From Straminergon stramineum (taxonomy: Eukaryota > Streptophyta > Bryopsida > Hypnales > Calliergonaceae): a stretch of 64,000 nt of DNA. Shown here one piece after another: positions 12,116 through 24,364 of the stretch. The position numbers and the translations under genes were made by a program. The notes beneath the pieces were generated by a model. That model was not told where the DNA came from, did no database searches, and saw only the letters and a list, made by a program, of their open reading frames with translations. The stretch is from contig OY987273.1 of the NCBI GenBank assembly GCA_963920665.1, positions 6,822,501 to 6,886,500 of the forward strand, given 5' to 3'. Position 1 is the stretch's first letter; the number at the start of each line of letters is the position of its first letter.

Positions 12116-12955
12116 AACCACCATATTGGTTCACCCTTTAGAAAATCGATGATATAGTCAATTTCCTTAAATTTGCAAATCCGGAATGTTAGTACTCCGG
12201 ATTAAGCCATAAACATTCATTAGGGAGTTTTTCGCTAAATAGCAATGGAAACTTCATGAGGTTAGAACAAGATGCTAGATAATGCAATTAGGAGAAAAGT
12301 AGGGGAAATTCTAGGGAAAAAATGGGGATTTCAAGCTAAGAAGAAGTTAAGCAAGATTTGGTAGAGTAACCAAATTAGGCTAATGGTAAAATGATGACAA
12401 AATAAAAACCAAAAATCAAAAATCAAAGTGAAAACAAAAGACTAGAAGTAGGAAATGAAACTAAACATAAATTAAAAATTGCAAAAAATAATAAACAATA
12501 AAAAACACAAAAGAAGTTAGTTAAACTAAAACTATGACGAAAACACTAGTGTAGTGAGTAAAACACTATAATAGTGCTAGAAACACTAAAATAGGGGTTT
12601 TCTAGGAATTTTGAGTGTTTTTAATGATTTAGGGTGTTTTACACTAAACTATAGTAGTTACACTAAACTAGCGGATTTATAGTAATCTAGTGTAATTTGC
12701 ACTACTTTGGCGCATTTTGCACCAAATTAGCAGATTTATAGTAAATTAGTGTATGATGAAGTAGTTAGGTAAAATTAATTTGTTAGAAAGTTGGATATAG
12801 GCAAAATTAGGGTTTGGAGCCCTCTCTCTCTCTCAATTTTCCAAGGACTTGTGGGTAGGATGTATTTTTGAGAGCTTGTGAAGAAATGTGATAAAAAATG
12901 GAAGAAATTAGGGTTAGAAGTAGGCAATTTGTTGAGTAGGTTCACTTGTTGTAAA
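12116..12955 (+). repeat. Dispersed repeat, copy 1 (partner at 62803-63655)
   Basis: This segment matches 62803-63655 in the same orientation and colinear order. Shared landmarks include ACCACCATATTG, GTTAGTACTCC, AATGCAATTAGGAGAAAA, GCAAGATTTGGTAGAGTAA and CAAATTAGGCTAATGGTAAA, then a run of short internal repeats (TTTATAGTAA, TAGTGTA, ACACTA) and CCCTCTCTCTC. The distance from the first landmark to the CT run is about 703 bp here and 711 bp in the partner. There is no coding capacity. It is probably an interspersed noncoding element or part of an LTR. Confidence 0.75.
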
Positions 12956-12959
12956 AGCA

Positions 12960-14680
12960 AAATGGGTGAAAAATAAAAAGTGTTGGAGGCCATTTTGAAG
13001 GTTGATTTTTAGATTAGGGGCGAATTTTAGGGGTTTTGTGTGGATTGGGAAGGATTTTGGGGTTGAGAATGAAAGCATCTACTTTGGATACAGATTTTGG
13101 GGCATGACAACGAATTGGGGTCTGAAATTTGGTGGGCAAATGTAGGGATAAGTTAGGTTTCCAAAGAAACTAATCTTGAATCATTTGGAGGAAAATTGAA
13201 GCAATGGTGTCCGTTTCCATGGAAAGAAGTCTGCTGTCGTTCAATTGTGGAGCGACAACTTCAAGTGAGTATATTAGAGGCATCACAATTCATTTGAGTG
13301 TAAATTTTGATGAGCGTATGCAAGACCAAGTTAGGTTTTCAATAAGCTTGGTCTTGGACCATTTGGAAGAAAATTGAGGCGATGGTGATCATTTGAGTCC
13401 AAGGATGTTGGTGGCCATTGCAACTTGAGGCAACTCAAGTAGTTCAAGTTTGGAGGTTGATAATAGAGCGCCCCCAACGAATGAAGATCTGAAATTTGGG
13501 AAGGAAGTCAAGCTTGAAGTTAGCTCTTCAAAGAGACATAGATCAAAAGATTTGAAGCTTGGACAAGGCATTGGCAGCCATTCTAGTGAAGCATGGTCTG
13601 ATGCCATAGTAGTGGCGGTTCGTTTCTTGTCCCCTTCTTTCCCTTTGATTAGTTGAACCATGCTAGTACTTTGTTAGCTAATTTTTAGGTGAAGATTGAA
13701 GATAGTGTTTCCTAAAACAATTGTGGTAGTAACCACAAGGTTTTCTCTTGGCCCTTGTCCATGGGCATGGACATGGAATTGTAAATGGTGAGTTAGTCAC
13801 CCAAAACTATCTATTATAATTGAACTACTTTCAACATATTTAGGATACAAGTTTGTATGAAATAGGCTCTTAGGTGATTGCATGGTGTGAGTGAAAGTCA
13901 AGGCCTACGGGTAAATTTGAGTGTATGGCCATGATTTCATAGGAGTGTGGTTCAAGTTAAGGTCACCAAGGTACTTATGCATGCGTAAGAAAAGAACCAT
14001 GGAGTCATGGAGAAGATGCTAATTGGATGTCAATGTATAGTGAATTAGAGGAGTAGTAGACTTGCGATTGTTGTTTGGAGTATGTAGTGTAGATAAATTG
14101 GGTGTTGGAATTATTGGTGGGGGTGCAATTAAACGTATTTGGGGGTGGTAATTGTCAATTTTTAGTGGTTTTGTCAATGCATGTGGATTTGGTGAATTTT
14201 GGTGAATTTTGGTGAATGGGTGTGTTGTAATTAGTTTCTAGGACTCTAACTGTCCCATTTTGGAATCCAATTTGGAGATTTTTGTTAGGATATTGTCCAA
14301 ACCTCTTAGAATATGTACTAGGAGTATGTGGTGATTTTAGGACACATAATTGGGTGATTTAGGGGTGCTATCCCTCTTTCACTTAACTCATTTACTTAAA
14401 TTTATTAAGAAATATCGTGGAGTCCATTGCTTGGAAGGCAATCTAGGTAGAGGTCCCATACACTCCCCACCGCCCAACTCTAGGGGGGTTCTTCACCTTG
14501 CGGTGGAAAAACTTTATACGGGCTTCTCCTTTTCCCTCACTTCTACTCTCCTTCAGTGCCAAGTTGAATGTGCTATTGTTGCTTCAAGTGTGAGTTTCTC
14601 TTATATGGTAGAGAGTGGGGGTTTGTAAGCTTTTGTTACTATTGCGTATTTACACATTCACTTATTTACACACATCTCAT
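12960..14680. other. Noncoding sequence, no recognised feature
   Basis: No supported gene. Complementary open frames at 13389-13661 and 13450-13656 overlap on opposite strands and neither shows a family. A short GGTGAATTTT triplication is present near 14189-14217. Confidence 0.35.
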
Positions 14681-14689
14681 TGTACTACC

Positions 14690-15259
14690 GTGATAATATT
14701 TATACAAGGGCTCACAAATTCTTCATCAAGCCCTTGCCAAGTAGTAAGCCTAAGCCAAAGGTTGAGCCCAAGACAAATATTAAGCCCAAAAGTTAGAGAG
14801 CATCCACATTTGTCAACTTTAAGCCCATCGCAATTAGAGATTCTTTGTTCCATGCCCAATGCCAATCAATTAGAGAAGCTATTAGAATGTTGTAGTCATT
14901 GGCAAGTATTAGGAGAAAAACATTTGAATTTTGATTCCAACAATGAGGTAATAAGCTCTAGTTAGCCCACAAAAAGAGGTGGGTGGGGCACTATTTCAGT
15001 AACCACGTAGAGACTGAGATATTTAGCTCAACTTGTAGTTGAAATTAGTCCTTGGGTTAAGGAAATGGTAGAGGAGTTTTCCAAAATGGCGCTTGAACTC
15101 ATGATTGGTGCCTTGGCTTTTTGCAATTTCACTAAGAAATTGTCACCAATTCTTGACAGTGACGTGAACAACTTAAAATTTTTGATTGCCTTAGATGAAG
15201 ACCTTCATGAGCTGAAGTTAAAGTGTGAGGATTTGGAAATGAAGCTGCTATTGTCGTAG
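14690..15259 (+). pseudogene. Unrecognised coding remnant
   Basis: One frame stays readable from about 14690 to 15259. It is broken by two TAG stops (near 14963 and 15008) and ends at a third. The predicted protein has a Ser/Pro/Gln-rich start and a helical C-terminal part (MVEEFSKMALELMIGALAF; LIALDEDLHELKLKCEDLE) with coiled-coil character. No family is recognised. The pattern of a long frame broken only by TAG resembles the decayed transposon genes elsewhere in the window. Confidence 0.35.
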
Positions 15260-15357
15260 AAAAACATGTAGTGTGGACGTTCTAACAAGGTTGTTCAAAG
15301 AAAACACATCCGAGAATTAGAGCTCTAAATACACAGGAAGAAATTACGTTTTTTTTA

Positions 15358-15630
15358 ATGTCGGGCCTTAACATGCTCCTGTCTAAGGTTTGGACATTTC
15401 ATATCCAACTTGGTGTCTACATGTCTTCTTGTGCATCTCTATGTCTACTAGGGGTTGAAGTGGATGTTGGAGATGAAAAAAGTGAAATTCACGTGAAAAA
15501 ACATGGTGGTGTTTCTATTTGCATCCACTTTGACGTTGAGATGGTGCCTGACATCATCATGTTCAAATGGTTGTCTGAAAAAACAATATTTGACACATTA
15601 GTAGTGGGGACCCACTTTGACCATGGGTAA
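15358..15630 (+). pseudogene. Unrecognised 90-codon open frame
   Basis: An uninterrupted frame begins MSGLNMLLSKVWTFH and ends at a TAA. It has no recognised domain. It is close to and downstream of the remnant at 14690-15259, in a different frame, and might be another piece of the same gene. Low confidence. Confidence 0.2.
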
Positions 15631-15639
15631 TTTTCATTT

Positions 15640-16490
15640 ATATTATTATATTTTTAAATAACAACGATGCCCACTTGAAAAAAAGAGTTGGGCAACATCT
15701 TTTGGGCAAGGTATGTTAAAAAGTGATGACATGGCAGATGACATGGTCCAAAGCTGACATGGCAAACAAGATGCTGACTTGGCAGACACTACCACGTCAA
15801 CAATTTCTTAGTTTAACCATTCTGATGGCCTTCTTTGGAATGCCATGAGCAACTTCAAGACATCCTAGAAGACATCCATGTAGACGTTTAATGTTCTAAA
15901 TGATGTCTCAAAGGACCTATTGGCGTTGAGGGTGATCTTCCTATTAATATTCAGGTGTTTACATTAAGGCGCATGAGACAAGAGGATGTTGATGATGAGA
16001 TTAGGATAAGGCAGTACGGACATTCCCTAAGACATTCAATGGGGCATGGCAGTCTTCATTGTCTTGCACATGTGCACTTCAACATAAGGTATGTTGGTTT
16101 GAGATGACGTGCATTGAATTCACAAGAATTTAGCTTATGCAATGTCTAAAGCATGAAACTTTACTATGGTGTTTAGGGTGTTCACCATGGAAGATGATTT
16201 CCAACTATAAATGTCCATAGGGGAAGGTTCATGAGTGCTTTTAATAGTCTGATACAAAAGTTGTAAGAACAAGTGGCATGGAGGAGCATGATGATGTGGG
16301 AAACTACAAAGACATGCATTGCGTAGAGGGTTCACATGAGGCACCTTCAATGCAAATTGGCAATGTCATATGAATGTTTTGGGAGTAGTGAAACATGCAC
16401 TAAAACATGCACTAAGACATACATACCGTCTACAGTATTCTCATGATGTTTGCACAGACGGCTATGTGTTAGGCGACCCTCTAAGAAAAA
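15640..16490. other. Noncoding sequence with short TGACATGG repeats
   Basis: No gene. At 15722-15800 the words GACATGGCA and TGACATGG recur several times (GATGACATGGCAGATGACA). This is a short decayed tandem array. Confidence 0.4.
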
Positions 16491-16534
16491 ATTTGTAGGC
16501 CCTTAAAGCCCACTTAGGAAAAAAATGGAGACAT

Positions 16535-17112
16535 ATTCTGCACCCAATCCAAGAAAATATGAAAACATGTGTAGGCCTCATAACTTCAAGAACCCCAAAA
16601 GGAGGAACATCCATCCCACTAAAGAAAACAAACATGAAGACATCTGTAGTATCCCAAATCCGTCTTAGGAAATAACAAAAGAAGATAAAAGGGTCCAAAT
16701 TCACAGGTCTACATACACTAATTATGTCCACATTCAAAAACAAATGTCTAAAATGACAAAGAATGGACCAAAAATGTACAAACTAACACATCTTAATTGA
16801 TTGAAAGTGTCCGAATTGACAATGTTCATTTCAACTAAAAATATGAAAACATGCGTAGCATTTGAAATTTCTCTATTGTTTTCAAGTAATCTCATGAAAG
16901 AACTTTGCAAGCCTCCAAGCCTCCTATTAAAAACTAAAATATGCAAACATGGGTAGGCCTCCAAGCATCCTCATAAAATAAAAAAAAATGTGCAAACATG
17001 GGTAGGCCTCCAAGCATCCTCATAAAATTAAAATAATATGCAAATATGGGTAGGCCTCCAAGCATCTTCATAAAAAAAAATATGGAAACATGGGTAGGCC
17101 TCCAAGATTTTG
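16535..17112. repeat. Tandem repeat array, about 49-bp unit
   Basis: At least four clear units start near 16943, 16992, 17041 and 17086. Each carries AACATGGGTAGGCCTCCAAG followed by CATCCTCATAAA and an A-rich spacer. More diverged units with ATATGAAAACATG(T/C)GTAGG occur upstream near 16555 and 16845, so the array may have been longer. The reverse-strand open frames across it are artefacts of the repeat. Confidence 0.85.
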
Positions 17113-17228
17113 AAATTATATTATACTATTGTTGTTGTCATCTATTTTGACAGAAATGGTTTAAAAAGGCGTGCCACCTGGGACTCTTAGATGTCTTAGA
17201 AGACCTTGGAATGGACGTTATGATGTGC

Positions 17229-17336
17229 TTTTGCCTGTCATGTGGAACCCTAAAAAAGTGGATGCCTACTTTTGCCTATCGCGTGGAACCCTAAAAAAGT
17301 GGACGCCTGCTTTTGCCAATCGCATGGAACCCTAGG
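17229..17336. repeat. Three-copy tandem repeat, 41-bp unit
   Basis: Units start near 17229, 17270 and 17311 and read TTTTGCC(T/A)(G/A)TC followed by (A/G)(T/C)GTGGAACCCTAAAAAAG and GTGGA(T/C)GCCT. The last unit is partial (CGCATGGAACCCTAG). The array lies just after the 49-bp array. Confidence 0.8.
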
Positions 17337-17631
17337 GCATCTTCTTGCAAACTGTTCAAAAATTTAGCTTTGGAATTGAGAGCAATCTTTTGTGTGCAAC
17401 ATGACACTTCACTCAGGTGCGCATAGTTATCTTCCGTTTCCAAGTGGAGAAGGAGCTTTCACAGAAGGAGATCATGATCTTGAGAAGGATAGTGTAGGTC
17501 TCAGCATTTTCAAGAACTTTTTGGAGGGGGTTGTGGCTGCATCACTCACCTCAACAATGGAGGCAGTCGAGGCACCCATTGCATCCACCCAAAACCTCCG
17601 TAGAAGTAGCCACTTGCACAATCCAAGTGAG

Positions 17632-18105
17632 TTTTAGGGTGACGCCTCTTGTGTAATGCCACAAATCCAGTCGTTTGATGCTTTGTATGAGGTCTCAGTC
17701 GTAGTGCGGCCGTCTCAATGCTGTCTTGGACCCTGTTTCCGACATTGAGTCAAGGCGGTCTGATTCCATTACAACGTCTTCCTATTTCTATGTCGGGGCT
17801 TAGGGGGAGATGTACCGTCATTTTTTAGATTTCTTACATAATCAATTATGATCAAAGGGGGGGGGGGATAATCTCAGTGAACTTGTTGCCTTGATCATGT
17901 TGCCTTCATCCTCAACCCTTGTCCTCAAGGAGCCTTTGTCGAGCTTTGATCAAGGCTGTCGTTAGTTTTAGAGTGAGAATGCTTGTGTGATGCCACAAAT
18001 CCGGTCATTTGATGCTTGATACGAGGTCTCAATCTTGGTGCGGACATGTCAAGGTGGATGCAAACACTGTTTGGGACATTGAAGCAAACAATTTGATTCT
18101 AGTTG
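17632..18105 (+). repeat. Direct duplication, two copies about 330 bp apart
   Basis: The segment around 17632-17775 recurs at about 17965-18105 in the same orientation. Shared blocks are ATGCCACAAATCC(A/G)GTC, TTTGATGCTT, GAGGTCTCA(G/A)TC, GTGCGG and GACATTGA, ending in a GATTC(C/T) block. A run of about 13 G lies between the copies near 17857. Divergence shows the duplication is old. Confidence 0.7.
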
Positions 18106-18600
18106 TTAACTATGGATTCTCACCCCTCTATGGGTTTAGGGTTTTAATAGGTTAGGAAACGTAGTTTATGTTCATGAACATTGAGGCCCCCATTGAAAAC
18201 CCCCCTGATGTTTTAAATTCTTTGTGTTGACATGGATTGGTTGTGCCCCCCAAGGTGCTTGTGCTTGTGCTTATATTTTTATTGATTATTTTGGTGAGAT
18301 TGCATGTCGCTGTTGATGTAAATCCGTCGTTGTGGACGTCTAATATGTCTAAACGCCATGGTGAAATTCTAGGACCATGGGACCGTGTTGTTGCAGTCAT
18401 ATGGTGTTCAAATCAGTAATTGTGAGACTTATGTTGTCATGATCAGTGATCAAAGCCTTAAGCGTGTTGAATCTTAGTTTCTGCCTACAACAATAGCTAT
18501 ATTGCTTGAGTCACATCCTTTTGGAAATCCTTGTACTTAGACGCCCTTTTTGATATCTTGAAATATATGAAGGTCAGAGATTGGAGGTCATCTTGCTGAG

Positions 18601-19134
18601 ATGAATAACTTGATCCCTTTGCTTGTGCAATCCTTTGGCCCTGACAATGTACAACATCAGATTCTTGCATCAATGCTTGCAGGCCTGGCACTCTTGCAGG
18701 GCAACAACTACATCAATATTCCCTAAGTCTTTCATGGTCACAACACTGCTGCAGGTGATGTTGATGGAGATGGAACCAATGCTGTGCAGGCTGGTGAAGT
18801 TGGTGCAGACGTTGGTGTGGATGCAGATGAGGACGCGGAGCCTGAGGTTGACTACTTGATGGACCATCCCCTGGACAACGCAAGAGACATTGATCCCGAA
18901 CAGATTTAGGTTGATGTTGATAGAGGTACCATGCCTGGCATTGACGGAGTGGCCCTTAACCCCCCTGCAACGCTTGTTGATAACGCGGTGAGCGCTCTCG
19001 TGGACGTCCCTGTGGATCCATATTCCATAGTGGCTCAGCTTGCATCCGTCGAGGGAGAGGGTACTCCTATTGCCTTGGTAGGGCAATCCAACCCTCGAGA
19101 CATATTTCTCATGTTGGATGAGACAAGAACATAG
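18601..19134 (+). pseudogene. Unrecognised acidic-protein remnant
   Basis: One frame runs from ATG 18601 to TAG 19132 with only two internal stops (TAA near 18724, TAG near 18907). The product starts MNNLIPLLVQSFGPDNVQH and becomes strongly acidic in the middle (DVGVDADEDAEPEVDYLMD). It ends with a hydrophobic stretch (DIFLMLDETRT). No domain is recognised. It ends 170 bp before the LTR-like unit at 19312. It could be a gene end interrupted by that insertion or an unrelated transposon ORF. Confidence 0.4.
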
Positions 19135-19306
19135 ATGGGAGCTAGACATTGGAGTATTGTTTTAGACATTGTATTGGACATTCTGTATCTCTCTCTTATT
19201 ATAGTGTTTTATCATTTAGTTTTAATAGTATGTATGGTAGTATTATGTGCAATCAGGTTGCAAATCTTCCATCTACGGGATCGTCGTCTCATGTCAATTG
19301 AGTGAC

Positions 19307-19311
19307 AAGGA
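19307..19311 (+). repeat. Target-site duplication AAGGA (left)
   Basis: AAGGA at 19307-19311 is repeated exactly at 22706-22710, immediately outside the element ends TATCGTAGCA (19312) and CGTCGTGACA (ending 22705). A 5-bp duplication is typical of retroviral-type integrases. Confidence 0.75.
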
Positions 19312-22300
19312 TATCGTAGCACAGGATAAGTAAATTCCCTATTATGCTCACAAAAATCACTCTAGAGCATAACGAAGTGACTCTAAAGATCGAACCCACG
19401 AGATTCTGTGAAGTATTTACTTAGTTTGGGCGAGTAAGCGCTTTCACCCTCTCAAACTTCCTTTCCGGTCCTAGATCTAAAACCGGAAACCAACAACCAC
19501 CTAGAGGATCTAGACCGGATTACTTCCCACCCGATTCAAAAATCCTCCGTTAAAACCAATTCTCTCAATCTCCAGGACCTAAACAATTCCGGTTCTGGTA
19601 CTACTCTGAACCAATCCACTCTGGCTGGTTCCTGTATCTTCCCAACACTCTTCCGGTTTAGTTTTGCCTCTGTTGGACCATCAGAGGGTTCGCCGCTTAG
19701 GTGCCTGAGTGGTAGGCCCACCACTCCTTTGCGGATTGTAGTGGTTGAAGACCCATTGTCCTCTCCCTTCCTTTCCTAACTAACTCGGATCCGGTTTGAT
19801 CCCTCACAGCAATCTGGACAGCAATCCGGAATGCAGGTCACACAGAGATCCCCCGTACGATCCGTTCTTACTACAACGACCTCAATGCTAGCTCCTACCC
19901 GTGCGAAGCTAGGTGGCTACAAGTGTTCTCGTCCGTTCCAACAGTACCTAGGATCATTCCGTTTACCAATCTATGGTGATGAGACCTCTCAGAAGATCAG
20001 ACACTCGACCGGGCTACCCGTCCAGGAGTTCTAGCGCGACTAAGGATACCCTCCCTATCCGCCTAGCCTAACAGCGGCTATCTCACCCGGAACTTCAAAA
20101 CCCTAGATCCTGCTGAGGCACTGAAATACACTCCCAACACTTACACAACCTGCACACACTAAGGATCAAAAACTATCGCACTAAGGGGAGAAATCTAACC
20201 ACAACTCTGCCTTGCACCTTCCTAACTTTACATCATGCAAACCTGCCAAGCTTGGGAGACACACACAACGAGAGAGTGCATATAAAGGTACAACAAAATT
20301 GCAAAAAGAAGACTCCTAGCGTCCCTCGCGGGCGCTAACTATATACATTTCAAAAAGTTACAAATGGGCGGGAAAACTCGCGAAAGTTCCGCCGCCATCT
20401 CGGTCAGACTTTCCAGTCCTACCTACTCCCCACTTGGACCGGAACAGGTTCCGTATCCGTTCCTACTCTACCTACTCTACACATCCTAAGTCCCTATCCG
20501 CGATCCGATGGTCGCGCTGTCCGCTCCCGGGTCCATTTGCTCAAAATCCTCGTTGAGGTTCCAACTCCTCTCGATCTCCTGAGGTCGAGGAATCGAATTG
20601 CCTTCTGTGGACGCGGGCGGTGAGTCCAAGTCGATGGCGGTCCCGGGCGTGCCGGCCTGGGTCGTTTTCTTGGACTTCAGGGTCGTATCCTTCCCCTCTC
20701 CAACTGTCACTTCCGGGAACGAATCCGGGAGGGAGATATCCGAGAGTCGGATACCGCGAGAGTAGGTTGCTCTCGACAGCATCCGAGTACTCTCCTCCAT
20801 CTGGTCCACTACCTTCCGTGCCTCCTGCATTGCCGCTTCTACCTGTTCGGCAAAGTTGTTGAGGATCCGCACCATCTGAGTACCGGATAGCTTCTTCTCC
20901 TCGTTCACCCACTCGTCAAATAATTTGGCTTTGGTGAGGGCCGTTCCGGTCTCCCCGAACGTGGCCTTCACTTGCTCCATCATCTGCTGAGCATCCTCTG
21001 CAATCGATTTGGTGGCGGCGAAGTTCTCCTGATGCACCAGGATCTCCGTCTTCATCCGATCCACCTCCTCCTATAGCCGGCGGATCTCTGCTTCCTACTT
21101 CCGGGACTCGACCGGATCAGAAATACAGGCCACCACCTTTTCCGGTAGCTCCTGGTTGGGTGCTGCTCCCACCATCCTCTCGATTGCTATCAGCATCTTC
21201 CTTTTCATCTCCCAATCCGCTCGTATATCGCATAAGTTCTTTACGAGCAATCTGAATGGATCATCGAGATCTGATTCTTCTGACACCGGCTTCTCGACCT
21301 CCGGCTTCTCCTCTGGGGCCAGGGTGTCGGGAGCGGGCGGCGTCCCCCTCTTGTTGGGAGAGGTCGTCTTCTGCCGTTTGATGACCGGCATTGGTGTTTC
21401 CTCTTCCTCCGACTCGCTATTCTCCTCGGGATCCGAACCGGATTCCATCTCCTCATCCGTTTCCGATTCTCCGTATTTCAGGAGAGTTTCTTGAGCCTTC
21501 CACCTCTTCTCCTCCGGTGCGCTCAGGAGATGTTGGGAATGGTAGAGGTGCATGAGATAGGGGCACACCGGAGTGGCCCTACTCTTCCCCACTCTTTCTA
21601 CAAGTTGGGTGACCAGCTCGGAAAGGATCCGAGCCCAGTCAACTTTCCGGTCTCCTCTTAGAGAGCCGAAAATAGTGTTGGCGAGGGAGATAGTCACCCT
21701 TGTCGGTTTTTCCGGATGAAGGACCGGAACTAAGAACTTCAGCAGTCGGCGCTGCCGCTCATCGATGCAGTCGTCCACCGCGTATTCGTCTTTCGGGTTC
21801 ACCGCTCCCCCAAACTTCCCACGGCAGAACTCATCCTTCCGGCTTGCCATTCCTAGCCCTCCTGCGCGGAAACTATAGGTTGTTCTCCACATGTCTTCCG
21901 TCCATAGATGTGGAACGGCTCGCGGAGTGTTGTCAAACTCATTGGACAGCTTGCCCAAGAGTTCTTTGACTATGGACTCTTCTTTCAAGCCCCAGGTTTA
22001 TCTACAAAACCCAAGCAGCCCATGGAATTCAAATCTTCCATGAGTTGGGACTTGGCTGGTTAGGTGGAGGGAACAACTGGAACTACCTTCCGGAGCTTTA
22101 CCTCCGCTGGGGGCACACTAGAACTGGCCTGTCCGCCTCTAGTCCTCTTAAGCTGCGGCATGGACACGGATTGGTGTGCTTGGGACCCTTTCCGATACTC
22201 CCTCGCTATCCTTCCTAGCCGCACGTCTCGTTCTCACTTTCGCTCCCCGATTTCAACCGGTAATTAAAGCTCGAACGTTCAAGGACCACAAGTCTCGCAA

Positions 22301-22705
22301 CGGACACTAATCACATAGGTCTCCCACAAAAGGCTCTCACGGAAAACTAGTTGACAGGCACAGAGGCAAACACAGAGCACAGACAGCGCTAGGCAAACGA
22401 GAATGAGAAAGAGTTTGACCTAGGTAGCTCTAGTTCTTTTAAAGCCATTGGACTCCCTGCCACCTCATCCTAACTCATTCCGGATCCGGTTCGTCTAAGG
22501 TATCTGGTCCATCCCTATCCGGTCAGATATCTGTTCGTACCCTTCCACTTCTTGGGATCTGGATTGAGCAAATCTTTTCACTATCTCATTTTCCGCTTCT
22601 TATTTAGATCTAGATGGTTCCTTAGCTAATTCCGGATACCTATATGTGTTTTCTGGTTAGCTTGACCTGGTAAACCAAAAAAATCTAAAACTGCACGTCG
22701 TGACA
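19312..22705 (-). mobile_element. LTR-like unit 1, solo LTR with internal ORF (3394 bp)
   Basis: Read on the minus strand the unit starts TGTCACGACGTGCAG and ends GTGCTACGATA (a TG...CA end with the last C changed to T). It is flanked by the exact 5-bp duplication AAGGA. No direct repeat of its ends is seen, and no reverse transcriptase, protease, integrase or primer site inside, as expected for a solo LTR. Most of it is taken up by a conserved reading frame (22161-20489). A TATA-like TTTAAAAG lies about 280 bp before the ORF and a TATATAG-type box about 150 bp after it, near 20338-20345. The second box could be the LTR's own promoter, placing the ORF in U3. This copy is GC-richer than its surroundings and represents a different subfamily from the units at 31523, 43613 and 53714. 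Confidence 0.75.
20489..22161 (-). pseudogene. LTR-borne acidic coiled-coil protein, copy 1 (decayed)
   Basis: About 557 codons from ATG 22161. The frame is interrupted by a TAA near 22065, a 1-bp frameshift near 21995, and two TAG stops between 21065 and 21095. Order of parts: basic/Ser start; MEDLNSMGCLGFVD; a conserved block LGMASRKDEFCRGKFGGAV; then TRVTISLANTIFGSLRGDRK, a helical segment and CPYLMHLYH (about 21560-21880). A long acidic Ser/Glu-rich region follows, then a C-terminal helical region with coiled-coil character and a Ser/Pro tail. No CCHC knuckle, protease or polymerase motif is present. The layout loosely recalls the plant 'putative transposon protein' domain found near retrotransposon gag genes. 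That is a resemblance only and the function is unknown. Confidence 0.6.
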
Positions 22706-22710
22706 AAGGA
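22706..22710 (+). repeat. Target-site duplication AAGGA (right)
   Basis: Exact partner of AAGGA at 19307-19311; it defines the right boundary of LTR-like unit 1. Confidence 0.75.
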
Positions 22711-24360
22711 CCTTAAAGCCAACACAAGTGGTCACCACTGTTAAGGCTACGAAGGGAACCATGCAACAAGTGCCCAAACCCAATCCCCCTACAAGAGGAG
22801 GGTAGCCCAAAAAAGGAGAAGCATCACGAAAGAAATGACCATTGAGGTGTGTTTTGATTCTCTCAAAAGCATGGATATGTGATTGGTAGGCCTTCAGTTG
22901 TTTGTTTGTCTGTTGTCACTAACGTCCAACGTTTGTTTGCAGGACTCCTCCTATCCATGGAGACTTTGCCTTCAACGCTCAAATGTTTGCTTAGATATAG
23001 AGGACGCTTCACACAACATTGTGAGAACTTCTTGGTGGCACTATTTCATGATTATCTAAACAGGTTTAGTGTCTATCATATTTTTTGTGGGGCATGTTGT
23101 GCTATATTGCCTTTTACAAAAGCTTTGTTCTCCTCATGGAGATTTGTTTTCCTTGCAACACTTTACCAGTATATGAATATGATATTTTTTGTTTGCCTAA
23201 AGGTTCCTCCATTCAGTGGTGCATGTATTTCAAGTATTGTGATTGTGCTAAGCTCTCTTGCTATGCAATGTCATTCATTGATATAGTGTAAAACCAACTT
23301 TGGTAAATACGTGCTATGCCAGAGCGTTGTTTAGGTCTCTTCAAATGTGGGCACAATGTCTAATGTTCAATGTCCTCACAATCATTGCAATGTTGCGCCA
23401 CATTGTTTTGATGTCTCAACGTGTGTCTACAAGCGCACATAGGAATGCACCATGTGGTTAGGTAGGACTTAATCCTAGACCCCTTCAATTCAGTGTCAAT
23501 GTCCGTGAAGTCTACAACATGTCTTCATTCATGTCTCACAGTGCACATTGCTATCACATCTAAGCTTGCCCTAAACGTGGAAGCATCAAAAGCTATGCAT
23601 GCATGTCATTAAACATAGCCCTATACACATCCTCAACATTGTCTACACAGACTTGTGCTTCTCAATTGCCTAACTCGTTAGTGTCATTTCAGACATCCCA
23701 TGCTCAAAACCAATCTTCAAGCACGTTGGTATGAAGCATGCACATGTTGTCTAAAATGATTTGTTACTTGTAAAAATGTTGTACATGTGAATGTTGACAT
23801 CCAACGCGCCACACGTCTAGTAGAAAATTGCATGAACATGTCCTTAACCATGTCGAATACTCCACTGTCAAAGCCTCAGACGACACAAACAGCGTTAGAA
23901 TCGTAGTGCTTACCAACAGTGCATGTTCCACATAAACATTGTCTTTAACATAGTTGTGTCTAGGACAACATTGTGTTAGACTTTGTGATGTCTGAAAAGA
24001 TATCTTTCATACGTATGTAGAAAGCTCTAGAAGAGGCTTCTCCATGCACCAAAATTATCCACGTCAGCATTCGAAGATGCCATGTCACCTAATGTTGACT
24101 CACCGGTCAATGTACACATCAGATGCCACATTACCAAAATTGGATGGATGAGAAAATTGCCAACCTAGCTGCCCATGCTCACGTGGCACAAATTTGTCGC
24201 CACATGGTAGAGTTCTGGCACCCGTTGACCAGTGTCTTTTTGGATGTCCGGTGCTTAGCATGCCCTTGTCCAGGCTTATTTTTGGATGTCCGCCCCCTGT
24301 CTTGGGCAACGTGATGTGATTAGACACCTACGTCAACATGCCTAATGTTGGATCTGACGT
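22711..24360. other. Sequence without a recognised gene
   Basis: A 135-codon open frame (22879-23286, hydrophobic, Cys-rich) overlaps another at 23085-23291. Neither has a recognisable domain. From 23330 to 24350 the words TGTCTA, ACATTGT and CACGTCA/TGACGT recur without a clear period. This may be a decayed LTR or other noncoding element. Confidence 0.35.
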
Positions 24361-24364
24361 CTGA

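Noticed and set aside
16930..17112. Regular 49-bp array as a CRISPR
   Set aside because: The spacers are themselves A-rich repeat sequence with no unique spacers, there are no cas genes, and the setting is a plant genome.
19380..19410. GTTCGATC-like word as a tRNA B box
   Set aside because: No matching A box, acceptor stem or cloverleaf nearby. It lies within the 3' part of LTR-like unit 1.
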